Assembly: GCA_961205875.1 (NCBI GenBank)
Contig: OY540815.1
Location: forward strand, 16,119,638 to 16,183,637
DNA from: Sialis fuliginosa
Lineage: Eukaryota > Arthropoda > Insecta > Megaloptera > Sialidae
Length of the DNA stretch: 64,000 nt
Direction: 5' to 3'
Shown here: piece after piece, positions 62,453-64,000 of the stretch
Layout of the letters: the number at the start of each line of letters is the position of its first letter
Numbering within the stretch: the stretch's first letter is position 1
Translations under genes and position numbers: made by a program
The notes under the pieces: model-generated
The model's database searches: none
Told to the model about the DNA's origin: nothing
Seen by the model: only the letters and a program-made list of their open reading frames with translations

Positions 62453-64000
62453 TTACGAAGCTGGTGGGTTAGTGTTTGAACTAGAGGTCGGCAATCCAGG
62501 AGGGTATGAGTGACCCATGTACTGATTATAATTCCCTGCAGCTGCCGGGTTATACTGCGACGGGTCGTTATACCCCGGGTACATAGATTGGTGCGGGGGC
62601 GGAGGTGCTTGTGGGTATGTTCCATATTGCGGGTGGTGGTACGGAGCCCCGAACGGTGGCGGTGGTCCGTAGTCTGTGGGACCTGGTGGGTACGGCAGAA
62701 GCTCTGGTCTTTGAAATGCACTGTATAAAGTTGACGGCCCTTGTTCGTACGGTGGTGGTTGATATGGATGCTGGTAAGAGTTACCCGGTGGATACGACAT
62801 CGCTGAATTATACATTCATTTATTATTATATTATTTCTAATGCCTGTGGTCATAGGTCATAACATGATAACTGCAAAAACGTTTTTTTAGGAGAGCAAGC
62901 AGATATCATTAATAATTACTATTTATTTTAATATATTTCTCAAGTGAATACAGAATAAAAATACCATCAGAAAATAGTCAATATCAGTTGTCATGTTACA
63001 CCCTAAGACCATTAATATACACTTAAACAGTATCATTCAGAATATCTTTAAGTGTATACTATAATTATAAAAAAACAACACGCTGACAAAAGGTCAATAA
63101 TATATAATTTTAAAACCTTGTAATCAAATTTGAAATCCAACATACTTTTGGAGAAAATAATACATGTACTGTTTCTTTTTATTTATACCAGTGTTTTTTA
63201 AACTGGGATCTTCAAAGTTATTTTTAAGTGTCCATAAAATAAATACAGGACCTAATATACTAGTACTAGATAAATATCACAATGTGTAAATATAACAGAT
63301 CTTGAAATTAATAAATATAGTTAACTAAATGATAACAAACATTTTGAACAGAGTATTAATTCTGTGATATTCTCTATGGATTTGCTTCAAAATTTAGAAC
63401 AGTGGTACTTCAAACTTATTATAACACAGTACAAGATAATTTATATATATATCATCACTGTTTTAATACCGTAACATTAATTACCGGGCGTAATAATACC
63501 GTACATAAATAAAATAAAAATATCAGTAGATACTATACTATGAACATTCTATACACATATTAGAAAAATCTTTAACCTTTCTTAAATAAAATATTAAAAG
63601 AATAACTTGCCTGGATATCCATGAGGTGGCGGATACTGCCCTTGAGGATAACCACCCATCATTGGCGGTTGCATCATCGGAGGACCAGCCATCATCGGCT
63701 GTTGGGGCGGGTACGGAGGTCTGTAACTGTTAGCAGACTGTGGTACGGGATTTGAAATACTCGTATTAACACTGTCATGATCATATTCACTAGGCGTTGT
63801 CGTTTCAGTTGATGATACTGGAACTTCAGTACTTTTACCATCTTTCTGTACTTTCTTCGGTTCCACATGATATGAGCTCATATCCATGTTATATCCGTAT
63901 GGTTGACCTTCATATGGATGGTGAGGCGGATGCATCTGATGATATGGAGGCGCATGGTAGCCAGGATTGTAAGGATAATTATACGATGGTGGATAATTCG
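62453..64000 (-). CDS. Pro/Tyr-rich protein, 3' two exons, continues past the right edge
   Basis: Exon segments: 64000-63611 (open to the window edge) and 62802-62453, joined in phase 1 to give about 245 C-terminal residues ending TNPPAS. The protein is low in complexity: NYPPSYNYPYNPGYH, many PPPY/PPHH/PYPP units, a Met-Pro stretch MMQPPMMGGYP, and a PxxY-type PPPY (candidate WW-domain ligand). One charged island, EPKKVQKDGKSTEVPVSSTE, followed by SEYDHDSVNTSIS, interrupts it. Such tails occur in chromatin and RNA-binding factors, but I do not recognise the gene. The donor of the intron reads CCAG followed by GCAAGT, a classical GC-AG intron; the acceptor is TTCAG at 62803. AATAAA on the minus strand lies about 15 bp past the stop. 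Confidence 0.8.
63189..63515. mobile_element. hAT-like terminus and MITE family 3 fragment in the intron
   Basis: CAGTGTTTTTTAAACTGGG at 63189 resembles the hAT terminus at 46879. From about 63330 to 63515 the interior of MITE family 3 is recognisable (AATTTAGAACAGTGGTACTT, ATCATCACTGTTTTAATACC), without good termini. Both lie within the intron of the Pro/Tyr-rich gene. Confidence 0.6.

Noticed and set aside
62449-62862. Several overlapping frames on both strands of the Pro/Tyr-rich exon
   Set aside because: They are antisense or shifted readings of a GC-richer coding exon; only one frame joins the upstream exon in phase.

Overview
The window reads as insect nuclear DNA: very AT-rich, intron-split genes, and many short non-autonomous DNA transposons. 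An olfactory ionotropic receptor of the Ir75 clade and a yellow/MRJP-family gene point to an insect. A hemipteran is possible, but the sequence alone does not settle the order.

Layout. Bases 1 to about 37,700 hold no protein gene I can recognise. They carry several MITE families in two or more copies, hAT-type elements, a Penelope-like fragment and hammerhead-ribozyme-like motifs. They also hold three GC-rich islands (27.4, 31.7 and 33.2 kb) that may be promoters or 5' exons. The genes lie in the right part: a CCDC28 homologue (minus, 5 exons, 218 codons), an intact Ir75-clade receptor (plus, 8 exons, 631 codons), a yellow-family secreted protein (plus, 6 coding exons, 412 codons), the complex I subunit NDUFB7 (minus, 3 exons, 117 codons), and the 3' end of a Pro/Tyr-rich protein gene (minus) that runs off the right edge. 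I built each exon chain from splice sites; phase agrees across every junction.

The genes look functionally unrelated: a cilium-linked coiled-coil protein, an odorant receptor, a cuticle/pigment-type secreted protein and a mitochondrial subunit. Yellow and NDUFB7 converge tail to tail across about 550 bp. CCDC28 and Ir75 are divergent across about 1.1 kb.

The least ordinary signal is a set of hammerhead-like motifs of three sequence types. Two occur as inverted pairs, and one pair flanks a Penelope-like endonuclease remnant interrupted by a long palindromic transposon. A second theme is long foldback DNA: a three-copy palindromic transposon family and a 580-bp palindrome that starts right after the Ir75 poly(A) signal.
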